In this document: positions 18,763-27,631 of the stretch, piece after piece
Position numbering within the stretch: position 1 is the first letter of the stretch
How the letters are laid out: every line of letters begins with the position of its first letter
DNA from: JACSRF01 sp964504445
GTDB taxonomy: Bacteria; Chloroflexota; Anaerolineae; Promineifilales; Promineifilaceae
Reading direction: 5' to 3'
Assembly: GCA_964504445.1 (NCBI GenBank)
Contig: CAZDEO010000005.1
Span: 44,937-108,936, forward strand
Length of the DNA: 64,000 nt
Position numbers and translations under genes: made by a program
Notes under the pieces: generated by a model
What the model was told of the DNA's origin: nothing
What the model saw: only the letters and a program-made list of their open reading frames with translations
The model's database searches: none

Positions 18763-19368
18763 ATGAAAAACCAGGATGCCCCTTTTGGGGAGCCATTGCG
18801 GTTAACAGGCCAGATTGTACGCTTGGAACCGCTGACAGCGGCCCATGTCGCTGATTTATACCCTCTGGCCCAAGATGAAACCATCTGGCGCTATTTGCCT
18901 TATGGCCTGTTGAACACCCCAGAGAAGCTGTTGGGCCACGTGCAAAAGCTGTTGCGCCAGCACGCTGCGGGAGAGACCGTGCCCTTTGCCGTCATCCACC
19001 AGGAAACAGGGCAGGCGGTGGGCATGACGCGCTACATGGAGATTTGCCCGGAGCATCGCGGCCTGGAGATTGGGGGCACCTGGTATGGGGCGGCTTACCG
19101 GCGTACGGCCGTCAACACCGAAGCGAAATTTTTACTTTTGCAGCACGCCTTTGAAACCCTGGGCTGCATTCGTGTCCAGCTTAAAACCGATGCCCGCAAC
19201 CTGGCCTCGCAGCACGCTATTGAGCGGCTGGGCGCCAAACTGGAAGGCGTGCTGCGCCAGCACGTCATCATGCCCGATGGCTACCTGCGCGACACCGTGC
19301 TGTACAGCATTCTTGACCACGAATGGCCAGAAATAAAAATTGCCCTCATGCAGAAGCTAAGCCGCTAG
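18763..19368 (+). CDS. GNAT acetyltransferase, RimJ/RimL type
   Basis: A 201-residue N-acetyltransferase of the Acetyltransf_3 group. Visible pieces: RLEPLTAAHVADLYPLAQDE near the N-terminus, the central EIGGTWYGAAYRRTAVNTEAK segment corresponding to the acetyl-CoA-binding motif, and QLKTDARNLASQHAIERLGAKLEGVLRQH, typical of the group. It transfers an acetyl group from acetyl-CoA to an amine. The frame is open from 18700, but ATG 18763 (AAGGA upstream) matches the family N-terminus. A terminator follows. Substrate unknown. Confidence 0.85.
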   Translation: MKNQDAPFGEPLRLTGQIVRLEPLTAAHVADLYPLAQDETIWRYLPYGLLNTPEKLLGHVQKLLRQHAAGETVPFAVIHQETGQAVGMTRYMEICPEHRGLEIGGTWYGAAYRRTAVNTEAKFLLLQHAFETLGCIRVQLKTDARNLASQHAIERLGAKLEGVLRQHVIMPDGYLRDTVLYSILDHEWPEIKIALMQKLSR

Positions 19369-19402
19369 GTGGGGAGCACCTGGTCCCTTTCTACGCCCCA
19401 AT

Positions 19403-19429
19403 AACCTGACAGGAGATGTCAGGTTTTTT
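19403..19429 (+). terminator. Intrinsic terminator
   Basis: A 9-bp stem AACCTGACA / TGTCAGGTT (19403-19411, 19417-19425) with loop GGAGA and a T-run. It ends the acetyltransferase gene and isolates uvrA. Confidence 0.85.
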
Positions 19430-19483
19430 GCTTATACTTTTACTGCAAACCCCGAAACTTGTGGTAAAATGGCATGGTAATTA

Positions 19484-19495
19484 GAACGTATGTTC
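19484..19495 (+). promoter_or_regulatory. LexA (DinR-type) operator of uvrA
   Basis: GAACGTATGTTC is an exact GAAC-N4-GTTC palindrome, the SOS box form known from Gram-positive bacteria and used in several other phyla. It lies 21 nt before the uvrA start codon, downstream of a possible -10 (TAAAAT, 19465-19470). Known SOS control of uvrA makes this meaningful. Confidence 0.65.
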
Positions 19496-19515
19496 ACATA
19501 ACGGAAGGTTGAAAC

Positions 19516-22458
19516 ATGGAACCCCAACACATTTTCGTACACGGCGCGCAGCAGCACAACCTGAAACACATTGACGTACACATTCCCCGCAACAAACTGG
19601 TCGTCCTTACTGGCGTCAGCGGCAGCGGCAAATCCTCTTTGGCCTTCGACACCATCTACGCCGAAGGGCAGCGGCGCTACGTGGAAAGCCTTTCCTCCTT
19701 TGCCCGGCAATTTATTGGGCAAATGGAAAAGCCCAAAGTAGACGCCATCACGGGTCTCAGCCCGGCCATTGCCATTGAGCAAAAAGCCGTCAGCAAAAAC
19801 CCCCGCTCCACGGTAGGCACGGTGACGGAGGTCATGGATTATTTGCGCGTGTTATTTGCGCGGGCTGGCGTGCCCCACTGCCCGGAGTGCGGGCGGGTGG
19901 TGCAGCCCCAGTCTGCCCAGCAAATTGCCGACCACCTGGCTGCTTTGTCCGCTGGAACCCGTTTTCAACTGCTGGCGCCCATTGCCCGCAATCGCAAAGG
20001 AACCCACGTGGATGCGCTGAAAGCGGCGCGGCAGCAGGGTTTTGTGCGCGCGCGTATCAATGGCGACATGGTAGACTTTTCGGCCCGGTTGCCCCGGCTG
20101 GACAAGAAGGCCAAGCACACCATTGACCTGGTGGTTGACCGGCTGCAGGTGCCCGAACAGGCTGACGAAGAGTTTGTTGCCCGCCTGACAGACTCGGTGG
20201 AGACGACGCTGAAGGCTGGCGAAGGTTCGCTTATTGCCGACCTGGGCACGGAGGAATTGCTATTGAGCGAGCACAACGCCTGCCCCAACTGCGGCATTAG
20301 CTTCCCGGAGCTAACGCCGCAGTTGTTCAGCTTTAATTCGCCGCTGGGCATGTGCCCAGACTGCCAGGGCATTGGCACGCAGATGCAGGTAGACCTGGAC
20401 TTGATTGTGGAAGATGCGGCGCTTTCGATTATGGATGGGGGACTACGCTGGTATGGCAACGTGCGTAAGAAGAAAAACAGGTGGACGACTTCCCAACTAG
20501 TGGCTATTGCCGAACATTATGGGATTGACCTGGAAACACCCTGGCAAGATTTGCCGGAGCATTTCCGCCATGCTTTGTTATATGGATCTGGGGAGGAAAA
20601 GATTCATTTTAAGTATGAGCATGAGAATGAGGAGAGTTCCTGGCAGGGTGAGAGCCAACGGCCGCTTAAAGGCATCATCCACCACATTAATCGCCTTTTT
20701 CGCCAGACCAGTTCCGAGTATACGCGACGGTGGTATGCCAGCTTCATGAGCCAACGGCCGTGCCCCACCTGCGCCGGTACGCGCCTGCGCCCAGAAGCCC
20801 GGTCTGTGAGAGTAGGCGGCAAGACCATCACCGAAATTGGCAGTATGGCCATTGATGAGGCTTTTGCGTGGGTGACGAAACTTCACAAACCAGAGATGAG
20901 AGATTTGGAATTAGCGATTAAAGTGAATGGCAAATCTCCAATTTCTAGTCTCCAATCTCTTACAGAAGAGCAGTTCGAGATTGCTGAGGAAGTGCTGAAG
21001 GAAATCCGCGACCGGCTGCAGTTTATGCTGAATGTGGGGCTGCATTACCTGACATTGGATCGCGCTGCACCCACGCTTTCCGGTGGTGAGGGGCAGCGCA
21101 TTCGCCTGGCTAGCCAGATTGGCTGTGGCTTGGTGGGCGTGCTCTACATTCTGGATGAGCCATCCATTGGCCTGCACGCCCGCGACAACCGCGCCCTGAT
21201 TGAGACGCTGCACCAACTGCGGGACATGGGCAACACGGTGCTGGTGGTGGAGCATGACGAGGAGACGATGCGCGAGGCCGATTGGCTGATTGACCTGGGG
21301 CCAGGAGCCGGGGTGAAGGGGGGCGAGGTGATGGCGGCGGGGACGCCGCAGCAAATTGCGGCGGATCCCCATTCGTTGACGGGACGATATTTGTCAGGGG
21401 CAGTGCGCGTGGTTGCGCCCAACGGCCGTTCCCGGCGTACCCCCGCCAATGGCAGCTTGCGGCTGGTAGGCGCACGGCTGCATAATCTCCAAAACATCAC
21501 CGTGGACTTCCCCTTGGGCACCATGATTTGCGTCACTGGCGTCAGCGGCAGCGGCAAAAGCAGCCTGGTGGCAGAGACCCTGGAGCCAGCCCTGGCCCGC
21601 GCCCTGAACCGTGCCCAAACTACCCCCGGCCCTTATGACCGGCTGCTGGGGCTGGAACATCTGGACAAGGTGATCAACATCACGCAAGATCCCATTGGGC
21701 GCACGCCGCGCTCTAATCCGGCGACTTACGTGAAGCTCTTTGATGAGATTCGCAAGGTGTTTGCAACCATGCCAGAGGCGAAGATGCGCGGCTACAAGGC
21801 GGGGCGCTTTAGCTTTAACGTGAAGGGCGGACGCTGTGATGCCTGCGCCGGGTACGGGCAGCGCAAAGTGGAGATGCATTTTTTGGCGGATGTATGGGTA
21901 ACCTGCCGGGAGTGTAACGGCCGTCGCTTCAACCGCGAAACCCTGGCCGTAACCTACAAAGGCAAAACCATTGCCGATGTACTGGACATGGATGTGCAAG
22001 AGGCGCTAGAGTTCTTTACTGCCCATCCCAAGATTGCGCGGCAGTTGCAAACCCTGCATGACGTGGGGCTGGACTACGTAAAGCTGGGGCAAAGCGCCCT
22101 GACGCTGAGCGGCGGCGAGGCGCAGCGGATTAAGCTGGCCAAGGAGTTGAGCAAGGTTGCCACCGGGCGCACGGTCTACATTTTGGATGAGCCGACCACT
22201 GGCCTGCACTTTGCCGACATTCAAAAGCTGCTAGATGTGCTGCACCGCCTGGTGGACGCGGGCAACACGGTGATTGTCATTGAGCACAACCTGGATGTGA
22301 TTAAAACGGCCGATTACCTGATAGACCTCGGCCCGGAAGGGGGCGATGGTGGCGGGCAGGTGATTGCCGCCGGCACGCCGGAAGAAATCGCGCAAATTAA
22401 TGCCGGGTACACTGGCAAGTTTTTGCGGCAGGTGTTGGAATTGCCCTTATTTGCGTAG
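19516..22458 (+). CDS. uvrA: Excinuclease ABC subunit A (UvrA)
   Basis: A 980-residue nucleotide-excision-repair ATPase, somewhat longer than the usual 940-970. Two ABC domains are present, each with a Walker A GVSGSGKSSL (N-terminal about residue 34, second about 675) and signature LSGGE (twice). Zinc-binding pairs are visible: CPNC/CPDC, CPTC, and CDAC with CREC in the second half. UvrA scans DNA for damage and loads UvrB. Ribosome site GGAAGG precedes ATG. A LexA box lies 21 nt before the start. Residues about 460-482, in the linker before the first signature motif, look like an in-frame insertion derived from a short palindromic repeat. Confidence 0.95.
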   Translation: MEPQHIFVHGAQQHNLKHIDVHIPRNKLVVLTGVSGSGKSSLAFDTIYAEGQRRYVESLSSFARQFIGQMEKPKVDAITGLSPAIAIEQKAVSKNPRSTVGTVTEVMDYLRVLFARAGVPHCPECGRVVQPQSAQQIADHLAALSAGTRFQLLAPIARNRKGTHVDALKAARQQGFVRARINGDMVDFSARLPRLDKKAKHTIDLVVDRLQVPEQADEEFVARLTDSVETTLKAGEGSLIADLGTEELLLSEHNACPNCGISFPELTPQLFSFNSPLGMCPDCQGIGTQMQVDLDLIVEDAALSIMDGGLRWYGNVRKKKNRWTTSQLVAIAEHYGIDLETPWQDLPEHFRHALLYGSGEEKIHFKYEHENEESSWQGESQRPLKGIIHHINRLFRQTSSEYTRRWYASFMSQRPCPTCAGTRLRPEARSVRVGGKTITEIGSMAIDEAFAWVTKLHKPEMRDLELAIKVNGKSPISSLQSLTEEQFEIAEEVLKEIRDRLQFMLNVGLHYLTLDRAAPTLSGGEGQRIRLASQIGCGLVGVLYILDEPSIGLHARDNRALIETLHQLRDMGNTVLVVEHDEETMREADWLIDLGPGAGVKGGEVMAAGTPQQIAADPHSLTGRYLSGAVRVVAPNGRSRRTPANGSLRLVGARLHNLQNITVDFPLGTMICVTGVSGSGKSSLVAETLEPALARALNRAQTTPGPYDRLLGLEHLDKVINITQDPIGRTPRSNPATYVKLFDEIRKVFATMPEAKMRGYKAGRFSFNVKGGRCDACAGYGQRKVEMHFLADVWVTCRECNGRRFNRETLAVTYKGKTIADVLDMDVQEALEFFTAHPKIARQLQTLHDVGLDYVKLGQSALTLSGGEAQRIKLAKELSKVATGRTVYILDEPTTGLHFADIQKLLDVLHRLVDAGNTVIVIEHNLDVIKTADYLIDLGPEGGDGGGQVIAAGTPEEIAQINAGYTGKFLRQVLELPLFA
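20892..20962 (+). repeat. Palindromic repeat inserted in frame within uvrA
   Basis: AGAGATTTGGA (20899-20909) and CTCCAATCTCT (20950-20960) form the outer arms of an imperfect palindrome. The same wording (AGAGATTGGAG ... CTCCAATCTCT) makes up the intergenic hairpins at 24304-24335 and, in shorter form, 42495-42526. It encodes about 23 residues that are absent from the E. coli protein as I remember it, where the flanking motifs are only about eight residues apart. Confidence 0.6.
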
Positions 22459-22515
22459 CGGGGTAACCTGCCGGCGGACCCAAGCAGGTTTGCGGAAGAC
22501 GGGTGATTGGGTTTC

Positions 22516-23499
22516 TTACAGCAGGGTAAGCAGCACGGCCAGAATGAATAGCCCTGTGGCCACGAGCAGCGGCACACGGTTTTCCAGGATGGCTTGCCAG
22601 AAGGTGACGGGAACGGGGGGCACGTACCCTTTCTGTGGGCGGGGCATGCGCCCCTCCAGGACTTGACGGAACTCGGTAATGGAGGACGGCCGTTCGTCTG
22701 GGTGCATTTCCATGGCCCACATGATGGCTACCGACACGTTGGGCGACACCTCGGAGTTGATACGGTAGATGGGGCGTAGAGCGCTGGGGTTGAGGAAGCG
22801 ATAGCGGGCATCGGGGGGGGGTATGTCGGTGAGCAGGTGGTAAAAGGTGGCGCCCAGGGCATAAATGTCGGTGCGGGCATCGGTGTGGCTGCTGTCGCCG
22901 CCATACTGCTCCAGAGGGGTGTAGAGGGCTGTGCCGCGCCCTTGCACCACGGTAATGGTGCGGCTGTCGTCAGGGGCCATCAGCTTGACCAGGCCAAAGT
23001 CTACCAGCTTGATACGGCCGTCGGGCGTCAGCTTGATGTTGGCGGGTTTGATGTCGCGGTGCACTATGGGGGGATCTTGCCGGTGCAGATAGGCCAGGGC
23101 ATCCATAATTTGGCCAGCCCATTCCAGCACAGTTTGTACGTTGAGTAAACGGCCGTTGGCCCGGCTTTCGGCTAAAATCTCCTTCAAATCTTTTCCCGGC
23201 ACAAAATCCATCACCAGATATTCCCGCCCATTATCGGCAAAAAAGTCTGACACTTTGGGTAGGTTGGGGTGGTCTAATTGGGCCAGAATGCTGGCTTCTT
23301 GCAAAAATTGTGCCTGTATCTGTTTTTTGTCTTCAAATGAGGCATTGGGGTCTGGCTGAACTTCTTTGATGGCACAAAGACGCCCGGGTAGGCGTGTATC
23401 TTCCGCGCGATAGACGCTGCCCATGCCGCCTTGCCCGACGATGTTGGTCAGGCGGTAGCGATTGCGTAGAATTGTACCATTCTCAAGTGGTGGTAACAT
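22516..23499 (-). CDS. Membrane-anchored Ser/Thr protein kinase (PknB type)
   Basis: A 327-residue Hanks-type kinase. Gly loop VGQGGMGSVYRA, ATP Lys in CAIKEV, catalytic VHRDIKPANIKL, DFGLVK and the APE-like TPLEQYG are all visible, so it should be active. The C-terminus is a single membrane helix (about 305-325), with nothing beyond it, so no extracellular sensor is present. The start is ATG 23499, only 10 nt from a good -10 element, which suggests a leaderless message. It is divergent from an FHA-winged-helix gene, a likely substrate or partner. Confidence 0.88.
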   Translation of the reverse strand: MLPPLENGTILRNRYRLTNIVGQGGMGSVYRAEDTRLPGRLCAIKEVQPDPNASFEDKKQIQAQFLQEASILAQLDHPNLPKVSDFFADNGREYLVMDFVPGKDLKEILAESRANGRLLNVQTVLEWAGQIMDALAYLHRQDPPIVHRDIKPANIKLTPDGRIKLVDFGLVKLMAPDDSRTITVVQGRGTALYTPLEQYGGDSSHTDARTDIYALGATFYHLLTDIPPPDARYRFLNPSALRPIYRINSEVSPNVSVAIMWAMEMHPDERPSSITEFRQVLEGRMPRPQKGYVPPVPVTFWQAILENRVPLLVATGLFILAVLLTLL

Positions 23500-23509
23500 A
23501 ACATTTCGT

Positions 23510-23537
23510 ATTATAATGGCATTCAATGCTGTGTAAA
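23510..23537 (-). promoter_or_regulatory. Probable sigma-70 promoter for the kinase gene (leaderless)
   Basis: On the minus strand TTTACA (23537 to 23532), a 16-nt spacer, then TATAAT (23515 to 23510). The start codon at 23499 lies 10 nt on, about where transcription should begin. No ribosome site is present. Confidence 0.5.
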
Positions 23538-23652
23538 AATGGTAACGGGAAGTTGGATAGTCTGTTGGTTAACCCAATGGCTGGCTGGCGACTCAGCAAC
23601 AACCCAGCAAACCAACAAACTACCAAACCAATCATGAGGAAGGATTAATTGT

Positions 23653-24297
23653 ATGGATGAAAAACCTGTCTTGATTGCGCGGGAGGGCCAGTTTGACGGT
23701 CAGCAGTGGACGATTGACCAGGATGAGTTTGTTATTGGCCGGGGTAGTGACTGTCACGTCATTTTGCCAGAGCGGCAGGTGTCTCGCTATCATGCCAAAA
23801 TTTGGTTTGAAAACGGCCGTTACCTGCTCGAAGACCTGGATAGCAAAAATGGCACTCACCTGAATGGTTCTCCGGTGGAGGGAAAAGTTGCCCTGCAAGA
23901 CGGCGATGAGATTTCCATTGCCCTGGCTGTCAAACTGGTGTTTGTGGGCACAGATGCAACGTTACCCCTCACCTTCGACCCGCCCCGCCAGGAAGGTAAC
24001 CTGGTCATTGATCCGGCCCAGCGCACGGTGGTAATCAACAACAAAGAATTGGATCCCCCACTGTCTCTGGCCCAATTTCGCCTGTTGGAACTACTGCATG
24101 AAGCGGATGGCGCAGTGTGCAGCCGGGACGCTATTGTGGATACGGTTTGGCCGGGAACCGATGGATTAGGCGTATCGGAGCAGGCCATAGATGCGTTAGT
24201 GCGCCGCCTGCGCGACCGGCTGGCGGAGCTAGACGAGCACAACTACGTGGTTACGGTGCGGGGTCACGGTTTCCGCCTGGACAACGAACCACATTAA
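23653..24297 (+). CDS. FHA-domain winged-helix transcription regulator
   Basis: A 214-residue protein with an N-terminal FHA domain (about residues 10-95; FVIGRGSDCHVILPE, SRYHAKI, SKNGTHLNG are the phospho-Thr pocket motifs) followed by an OmpR/PhoB-type winged helix (about 115-210; LSLAQFRLLELL, ALVRRLRDRL, TVRGHGFRL). FHA domains bind phosphothreonine, so this looks like a regulator controlled by a Ser/Thr kinase instead of a response-regulator receiver. It is divergent from a kinase gene 154 nt away. GAGGAAGG stands before the start. Confidence 0.85.
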   Translation: MDEKPVLIAREGQFDGQQWTIDQDEFVIGRGSDCHVILPERQVSRYHAKIWFENGRYLLEDLDSKNGTHLNGSPVEGKVALQDGDEISIALAVKLVFVGTDATLPLTFDPPRQEGNLVIDPAQRTVVINNKELDPPLSLAQFRLLELLHEADGAVCSRDAIVDTVWPGTDGLGVSEQAIDALVRRLRDRLAELDEHNYVVTVRGHGFRLDNEPH

Positions 24298-24303
24298 ATC
24301 AAG

Positions 24304-24335
24304 AGAGATTGGAGATTCGCCAATCTCCAATCTCT
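24304..24335. repeat. Short palindromic repeat, GATTGGAG family
   Basis: A perfect 14-bp stem (AGAGATTGGAGATT with AATCTCCAATCTCT), loop CGCC, between the convergent FHA and CpXC genes. The same arms appear inside uvrA and, in shorter form, at 42495-42526. Confidence 0.7.
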
Positions 24336-24352
24336 TATTTCCAATCCCATTT

Positions 24353-25690
24353 CTAAATTCGCGCCTTTATCAGTTGCTTGACGACATCCAAACGGCCGTT
24401 CAGCTCTTCCTGGCCCATTTCCTTAATTTGCCCCTCGACGGCTTCTAGCATTTTGAGCAGATTCGGCGTCACCATTTGCTGATTCTCATTCAGCACTTGC
24501 TCGCGGGCCGCCGGCGTTTCCGCCTCCAAAAGCTGGTTCAGCAGTATAATTTCTGGCGGATACTGGCTTTCCACTTCCTTGATAATTGAAGATTGCACCC
24601 GGGAAAGCGCTTGCAGCCGCTGGTTATCACCTTGCTGCTCTGCCTGGGCAATGCTGGCGGATAAAATGTACATGAAGGCGTCGTCGATGGCCTCCATGTT
24701 CTGTTTAACGGCCGTGGCCAGGTCAGGGGCAGCCAACAGGTCATTGAGTAATTTGCCGGCTTCCTCCACCATGCGCTGCGATTCCTGGCGCATAGTTTCC
24801 TGTGCTGCCAGCAATTCCGTGCGTAAATTGACCAGCTTTTGCGCTTTGCCAGTTTCCCCTGCCGCTTCTAGCTTTTCCGCTTCACCGGTCATCAGCGCAA
24901 AAAACTCATAGCCCAATGAGCCTTGCACCATGCCCAACATGGCCTTCACAACCCGGTCATCATCTAGATTTTGCAGCAGGTGCTTAAGCAAAATTTCTGG
25001 CGTCAGGCCATCTGCTTTTTTGGCCTCGCGGTTCAGCGCGTGTATGGCAATTTGCTGTTTCTCCATTTGCCGCCCGGCTGGCGTTTCGCGCATCAGTTTT
25101 GCCCGCAGGTTCGTCAGCTTCACCAACTCTTTCTCTTGCTGCGTTTGCTGGGCCATGTCCAGATATTGCTGCAGCATGGCAAAAAAGGTCTCGTCAATTT
25201 CGCTGGCCCGCTCTTTCACCAGGTGCTCAATCACATCCTTGTCGGCGCGCATCAGCGTGTTCAGCAGTTCAGACTGTTTGCGCTGCCGCTCAATCATCTC
25301 CTTGGTGATCCCTTCAGTCTCCAGCACCTTTTCGTAAAAAGTCTGCATATTCAAAATGGTTTGGGGTTGAAAAAGATATCCTTTACGCTTTTCCGGAGGT
25401 AAATTGTCTATCACCTGCCGGGTTAGGCGACCAATCAGCTGCTCACGCTCCATCTGCTTCATGGGCATTTCGTGAGGAATGTGAATCATAAAAAGCTCAT
25501 GTGCTGAATCATGGTAAACCAGCGGCGAGGCAAGTTGCCCACCCGCGCCGCAGCGAGGGCAAACGGCCACGTTAACTTGTCCGGCTAACAGCTTTTGCTT
25601 CAGTTCTGGGTTTTGGTCTACGTCAATAACCTGGTGGATGTCAGCCATAAAAGGCGTCCCACATTGGGGACATTGAATTTGGGTTTGCAT
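24353..25690 (-). CDS. CpXC-domain protein with helical C-terminal half
   Basis: A 445-residue protein. The N-terminus carries the CpXC zinc-binding pattern: CPQCGTPF (residues about 8-15) and CPRCGAGG (about 44-51), with HELFMIHIP further on. The rest is almost wholly alpha-helical and charged, with several coiled-coil-like stretches (about 120-220 and 265-400). It starts 33 nt after the histidine kinase gene and shares its strand, so the two are probably one transcript. The ATG has GGAG upstream. CpXC proteins are uncharacterised; a zinc-dependent scaffold or sensing role is only a guess. Confidence 0.8.
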   Translation of the reverse strand: MQTQIQCPQCGTPFMADIHQVIDVDQNPELKQKLLAGQVNVAVCPRCGAGGQLASPLVYHDSAHELFMIHIPHEMPMKQMEREQLIGRLTRQVIDNLPPEKRKGYLFQPQTILNMQTFYEKVLETEGITKEMIERQRKQSELLNTLMRADKDVIEHLVKERASEIDETFFAMLQQYLDMAQQTQQEKELVKLTNLRAKLMRETPAGRQMEKQQIAIHALNREAKKADGLTPEILLKHLLQNLDDDRVVKAMLGMVQGSLGYEFFALMTGEAEKLEAAGETGKAQKLVNLRTELLAAQETMRQESQRMVEEAGKLLNDLLAAPDLATAVKQNMEAIDDAFMYILSASIAQAEQQGDNQRLQALSRVQSSIIKEVESQYPPEIILLNQLLEAETPAAREQVLNENQQMVTPNLLKMLEAVEGQIKEMGQEELNGRLDVVKQLIKARI

Positions 25691-25723
25691 AATTTCTCCG
25701 TTTAAAACTTGATATTCGCGTAA

Positions 25724-27325
25724 TTATTCGTGTCTTGGTAAGGAAAAGGTAAAGGTGGTGCCCGGACCATCGGGGTTGTTGGCAAACCAGATACGGCCGT
25801 TATGCGCCTCAATGATAGCCTTGGTTAGAAACAACCCCAAACCTGTACCCTCTGTTTTGCGGCTGAGGGCATTATCCAGCCGCGAAAACTTCTGAAAAAT
25901 CCGGTGCTGCTCATGTTCCGGAATACCAATACCCTCGTCTTGTACAGACAAGGTAATGTGTTCCGAATGGGTCGCGCCACGGACAACAATCTTCCCGCCA
26001 TCAGGTGAATATTTGAGGGCATTGCTTAATAAATTATTCAACACCTGCCGCAACCGGCGCTCGTCTCCGTAGATGGTTGGGAAATCTTGCGGAAAGGAGA
26101 CGGTGATGGTGTGTTTCTCGCTTTGATTGCTGAATTTGCGTACCGTTTCGGCAGCAATTTTCGCCAGGTTGACGTCCTCATTAATTTCCAGGCTAAATGT
26201 GCCCGCCTGTAAGCGTGAGGCTTCCAGCAAGTTGTCGATGAGGCCCGTGAGATTATCTGCTTCCTCTTCAATGACGGTGAGAGACTCTTGCAAAATTTCA
26301 GGGGCCCAATTAGCGTCTTGCCGCCGCAGCGTGCCGGCGTACCCTTTGATGATGGATACGGGAGTTTTTAGCTCGTGGCTGACGACGGAAATGAAGGTTT
26401 TTTGCAGGGCTTCTTCTTCCCGGTAGCGGGTCAGGTCGCGCACGTTGGCGATGATGTCGGTCATACGGCCGTTGCCATCCATCAATGGCGCATAAGTAAT
26501 CCCTAAATTGACCCGTTCTTGAACGGGTTGATAAAAAGAATTGCTCGGTCTTTCAAATTCCCCTTCTACGTAAAGGTGGGCCGCCCCCGGCAAAGGCCAG
26601 CCATTTTCCAACGCGGCGCCTAAATCCCCATCCGTGCGCAGCTTGCGCCAGCGAATCACCTCATCATGAGACTGACCAATGGCGTCAGCGGCGCGCCAGC
26701 CCGTCATTTGGCTTAGCGCCTTGTTAAATACCGTAATTCGCAGCGCCGGATTCAAAATCATCACGCCGTCGGCGCTTTGCTCCAAAATAGCCCCCAATCG
26801 CTGCTTTTCCTGGTTGATTTCCTGGTAGAGCCGGGCATTTTTCACGGCAATTGCCGCCTGCTCGGCAAAACTTTGCAGCAGCTTAGCCGCATCGTCAATA
26901 AACACATAATTCCCCGATTGAAAGACATAAATCAGGCCAATGACTTCATTCCCGCTAATCATGGGCAGGCGCAGCACCTTGGTCAGGCCCAGGTCTGCTT
27001 TGCGAGCTACCTGGTTTAGCCGCCGCGTCAGTTCGGGGATAACTTCATGTTCTTGCCCTTCCCGGTAGGGGAGGTCTTTCATCAGCGGCGCAAAATGGTC
27101 CACCAAGTGCGGCGGTATGCCATACACAGCTGCCACGCGCAAGGTTTCCATGCTGGGTTCCACCAGCACAATCATGCCAGCGCGCCCGGAAACCAACTCC
27201 ACCGATGCCTGCAAGATTAACCGCAGCAAATCATGCAGGTCCAATTCGGCCGTGAGCGCCCGCGTAATCGCCAGCAAATATTCTCGTTGCAGCACCCGAA
27301 TGTCAACCAGTGCTCGTGCCATCAT
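25724..27325 (-). CDS. Soluble GAF-PAS sensor histidine kinase
   Basis: A 533-residue kinase with no membrane segment. Order: GAF domain (about 10-170), PAS domain (about 180-290), HisKA with the phospho-His in FISVVSHELKTPVSI (about 305-370), and HATPase with NNLLSNALKYSPDGG (N box), DEGIGIPEHE (G1) and GTGLGLFLTKAI (G2). It should autophosphorylate on His and pass phosphate to a response regulator; none is next to it, so the partner is elsewhere. It precedes the CpXC gene in the same direction. GGAGT precedes ATG 27325. Ligand unknown. Confidence 0.88.
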   Translation of the reverse strand: MMARALVDIRVLQREYLLAITRALTAELDLHDLLRLILQASVELVSGRAGMIVLVEPSMETLRVAAVYGIPPHLVDHFAPLMKDLPYREGQEHEVIPELTRRLNQVARKADLGLTKVLRLPMISGNEVIGLIYVFQSGNYVFIDDAAKLLQSFAEQAAIAVKNARLYQEINQEKQRLGAILEQSADGVMILNPALRITVFNKALSQMTGWRAADAIGQSHDEVIRWRKLRTDGDLGAALENGWPLPGAAHLYVEGEFERPSNSFYQPVQERVNLGITYAPLMDGNGRMTDIIANVRDLTRYREEEALQKTFISVVSHELKTPVSIIKGYAGTLRRQDANWAPEILQESLTVIEEEADNLTGLIDNLLEASRLQAGTFSLEINEDVNLAKIAAETVRKFSNQSEKHTITVSFPQDFPTIYGDERRLRQVLNNLLSNALKYSPDGGKIVVRGATHSEHITLSVQDEGIGIPEHEQHRIFQKFSRLDNALSRKTEGTGLGLFLTKAIIEAHNGRIWFANNPDGPGTTFTFSLPRHE

Positions 27326-27467
27326 GTACTCCTGTATACAAAATCGTTTGATTGTAACATAGGCGCTGCTTTTTGCTAAGCGCGCACGCTAGCTCAAACG
27401 GTACTCCTATACTCCCTGATTTAATTTTGGGGGATATGCAAAATGCCTGTGATCGATTTCTGATCGT

Positions 27468-27495
27468 TTGCGTTTTAAGCTGATCATTATATATT
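27468..27495 (+). promoter_or_regulatory. Possible promoter of the giant secreted-protein gene
   Basis: TTGCGT (27468-27473) and TATATT (27490-27495) with a 16-nt spacer. Two TGATCG copies and one TGATCA (27450-27486) surround it and could be an operator. The stretch 27326-27631 holds this and the leader below, with no gene. Confidence 0.35.
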
Positions 27496-27515
27496 CAAAA
27501 AGGTTATTAGCTGTA

Positions 27516-27605
27516 CCTCGCGCCATGGGAGTTCATATTCCTTGTTGCCAGCGGTTGACCCATGCATTGGGAACTTGCCAGTTAAATGATTGCCTTGGCG
27601 CGAGG
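27516..27605 (+). promoter_or_regulatory. Structured 5' leader of the giant gene
   Basis: CCTCGCGCCA (27516-27525) is the exact complement of TGGCGCGAGG (27596-27605), closing a 70-nt interior that contains a CCCATGCATTGGG hairpin and a repeated TTGCCAG. The element ends 26 nt before the start codon, with the ribosome site GGAG after it. I do not match it to a known riboswitch class. Confidence 0.4.
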
Positions 27606-27631
27606 CTATTCGACAAAAATAGGAGCGAAAC

